Below are positions 62,754-64,000 of a stretch of DNA of 64,000 nucleotides, piece by piece. The stretch lies in NCBI RefSeq assembly GCF_029761915.1, contig NZ_CP121695.1:5237501-5301500 (forward strand), given 5' to 3'. Source of the stretch: Bradyrhizobium sp. CB1650. Lineage in GTDB: Bacteria; Pseudomonadota; Alphaproteobacteria; Rhizobiales; Xanthobacteraceae. Position 1 is the stretch's first letter. The number at the start of each line of letters is the position of its first letter. The position numbers and the translations under genes are program-made. The notes under the pieces were generated by a model. That model did not search any database and was not told the DNA's origin. It saw only the letters and a list, made by a program, of their open reading frames with translations.

Positions 62754-62769
62754 TGTGATCTGCTTCACA
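62754..62769. promoter_or_regulatory. Perfect CRP-type box
   Basis: TGTGA-N6-TCACA with both half-sites perfect, extended to ATGTGA-N6-TCACAT. It lies 34 bp before the 39-codon gene and 87 bp from the divergent 68-codon ORF. A CRP/FNR-family protein is the natural candidate. Confidence 0.6.
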
Positions 62770-62802
62770 TAAATCTGGTCCGCCCTGGCCTATTCCGTCG
62801 CC

Positions 62803-62922
62803 ATGAGCAAAGAGACCCGAACCTCTTTTGACGCGCAGGACGACCTCCGCACCGACTACGCCCTGATCGCCACCGGCGTCGGAGCTGCCTTGGTTGCGCT
62901 GGTCTACCTCCTGCTGGTCTGA
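62803..62922 (+). CDS. 39-residue single-pass membrane protein
   Basis: A frame too short for routine ORF calling. ATG 62803 opens MSKETRTSFDAQDDLRTDY, a polar cytoplasmic segment, then ALIATGVGAALVALVYLLLV, one membrane helix ending at the stop. The polar-then-TM plan, no competing frame and a perfect CRP-type box 34 bp upstream support it. Such small proteins often regulate a membrane enzyme or transporter. No strong Shine-Dalgarno is visible. Confidence 0.55.
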   Translation: MSKETRTSFDAQDDLRTDYALIATGVGAALVALVYLLLV

Positions 62923-63148
62923 GCCCGAACCGAAAGCCGGCCAGCGCGCCGTCTTGCGCGCGCACATGGATGGGTCGGTGCGCCGACATATAAGGTTCAC
63001 GTCATCCGGATTTTTCCGTGGCAGGTCGCCATCGCCATGGGCGGCTAAGCTCCATTCAAGATTTCCCAATCATCTCAATCCGCCCACACTTGAATCGCGC
63101 GTCCTCGGGCGGCATTCCAGTCAAGGCATTGACAGACCCTGACGAGAG

Positions 63149-63174
63149 GATTCACACACCGCGTTGTGTGAATC
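63149..63174. promoter_or_regulatory. 10-bp inverted repeat upstream of dnaB
   Basis: GATTCACACA and TGTGTGAATC with a six-base CCGCGT loop. No U-tract follows, so operator or leader hairpin is likelier than terminator. It lies 85 bp before dnaB in a 337-bp gap. Confidence 0.5.
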
Positions 63175-63259
63175 GGGCATAAGGCACGGGAGTGCTTTCT
63201 CTGTGGCGGAGAGAAGCGCTTTATCCCCGACCCGCGCTCCCAACGACAAGCACGAAGCT

Positions 63260-64000
63260 ATGGCTCTGACTGACTCGACCGTCCTCAAACTGGCGCCCGA
63301 TCCCGGAACTCCCGCCTATCGGAGCGCGCCGCATAATATCGAGGCGGAACAGAGCCTTCTCGGCGCGATCCTAGTCAACAACGATGCCTTTTATCGCGTG
63401 TCCGATTTTCTGGAGGCGAAGCATTTCTTCGAGCCGCTGCACCAGACCATCTTCGAGACCGCAGGTAGCCTCATCCGGATGGGCAAGATCGCCACGCCGG
63501 TGACGCTGAAGACGTTCCTGCCCGCCGATACCGACGTCGGCGGCATGACCATCGGGCAATATCTGGCGCGCCTCGCCGCGGAAGCGACCACCATCATCAA
63601 CGCCCAGGACTATGGCCGCACCGTCTACGACCTGTCGTTGCGGCGCGACCTGATCGGCATCGGCGAGGACATGGTCAACGTCGCCTATGACGCGCCGGTC
63701 GACTTCCAGCCGCGTGCCCAGATCGAGGACGCCGAGCGTAAGCTCTACGAACTCGCCGAGTCCGGCCGGTATGACGGCGGCTTCCAGAAATTCTCGCAGG
63801 CGCTGACGGTCGCGGTGGATCTTGCGGCGAAAGCGTTCCAGCGTGACGGAAAGCTGTCGGGCATCTCGACGGGCCTGCGCGACCTCGACACCAAGATGGG
63901 CGGCTTGCAGCCTTCCGACCTCATCATCGTCGCGGGACGTCCCGGCATGGGCAAGACCTCGCTTGCAACCAACATCGCCTACAACGTCGCGCAGGCCTAC
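63260..64000 (+). CDS. dnaB: Replicative DNA helicase, 3' end outside window
   Basis: The first 247 codons of the replicative helicase. The N-terminal domain is typical: RSAPHNIEAEQSLLGAILVNNDAFYRVSDFLEAKHFFEPLHQTIFETAGSLI. A linker helix follows, then the start of the RecA-like ATPase domain, GISTGLRDLDTKMGGLQPSDLIIVAGRPGMGKTSLATNIAYNVA, with Walker A GRPGMGKTS. The downstream part lies beyond the window. It follows the ribosomal operon region in the usual alphaproteobacterial order. Confidence 0.97.
   Translation, partial: MALTDSTVLKLAPDPGTPAYRSAPHNIEAEQSLLGAILVNNDAFYRVSDFLEAKHFFEPLHQTIFETAGSLIRMGKIATPVTLKTFLPADTDVGGMTIGQYLARLAAEATTIINAQDYGRTVYDLSLRRDLIGIGEDMVNVAYDAPVDFQPRAQIEDAERKLYELAESGRYDGGFQKFSQALTVAVDLAAKAFQRDGKLSGISTGLRDLDTKMGGLQPSDLIIVAGRPGMGKTSLATNIAYNVAQAY

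Noticed and set aside
62668..63069. Upstream extension of the 68-residue ORF
   Set aside because: It would run antisense through the CRP-type box and the 39-residue gene and shows no domain-like composition.
1..64000. tRNA, rRNA, CRISPR array, IS element, prophage or anti-phage island
   Set aside because: No cloverleaf, rRNA, regularly spaced repeat, transposase or integrase pattern was found by reading; the small repeats found are REP-like or in-gene repeats.

Overview
The window reads as a chromosomal segment of a GC-rich alphaproteobacterium, most likely Bradyrhizobium or a close relative in the Nitrobacteraceae. I infer this from gene order and signal style, not from a database search: pepA-holC facing lptF-lptG-lptD-surA-pdxA-rsmA, the fabD-fabG-acpP-fabF-mltG-yicC-gmk block, rpsF-rpsR-DUF2232-rplI-dnaB, dispersed GAGCATGATC palindromes, a DUF6894 gene and a FixK-type box. 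Coding density is high. I see no rRNA, tRNA, CRISPR array, insertion sequence or prophage.

Layout. 1-5047: truncated class III aminotransferase, then an aromatic-acid MFS transporter and a flavin monooxygenase around an IclR regulator, with two copies of one palindrome in front of the two presumed target genes. 5082-8231: a LysR gene divergent from two overlapping GNAT genes, an isochorismatase-fold protein without its catalytic residues, and a 58-residue ORF; function unknown. 8251-13336: autotransporter-type outer-membrane protein, cold-shock gene with a structured leader, purM-purN, CDP-alcohol phosphatidyltransferase, Hda-like DnaA regulator. 13386-18652: PHO-box-like site, ppk-ppx, TerC membrane protein and ndk among REP-like palindromes. 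18962-25598: small exported protein, ABC-F ATPase, OmpR/EnvZ-type two-component system divergent from an MipA/OmpV gene with 11-bp tandem repeats between them. 25633-37305: lipoprotein, holC, pepA, the LPS-transport and periplasmic-folding operon, zinc alcohol dehydrogenase.

37306-47068 is the most accessory-looking part: small hypothetical genes, a LysR/MFS divergent pair, a methyltransferase, an overlapping metallopeptidase plus ATP-grasp ligase pair, a decayed CadC-like regulator, a Gly-rich exported protein behind a FixK-type box and a single-pass membrane protein. 47001-53702 is the fatty-acid synthesis block with mltG, yicC and gmk. 53999-59732 holds a desaturase/TetR operon, the rpsF ribosomal operon, and a thioesterase/TetR operon with a perfect 28-bp palindromic operator. 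59917-64000 holds a mono-haem cytochrome with a low-complexity tail, a cyclopropane fatty acid synthase, two very small genes around a CRP-type box, and the start of dnaB.

Themes: envelope lipid metabolism (fab genes, desaturase, CFA synthase, Lpt system), polyphosphate metabolism (ppk-ppx), and several local regulators whose operators can be read from the sequence. The best candidates for undescribed biology are the LysR/GNAT/GNAT/pseudo-hydrolase operon, the metallopeptidase/ATP-grasp pair, the possible small RNA or attenuator ahead of the cold-shock gene, and the 39-residue membrane protein behind a CRP-type box.
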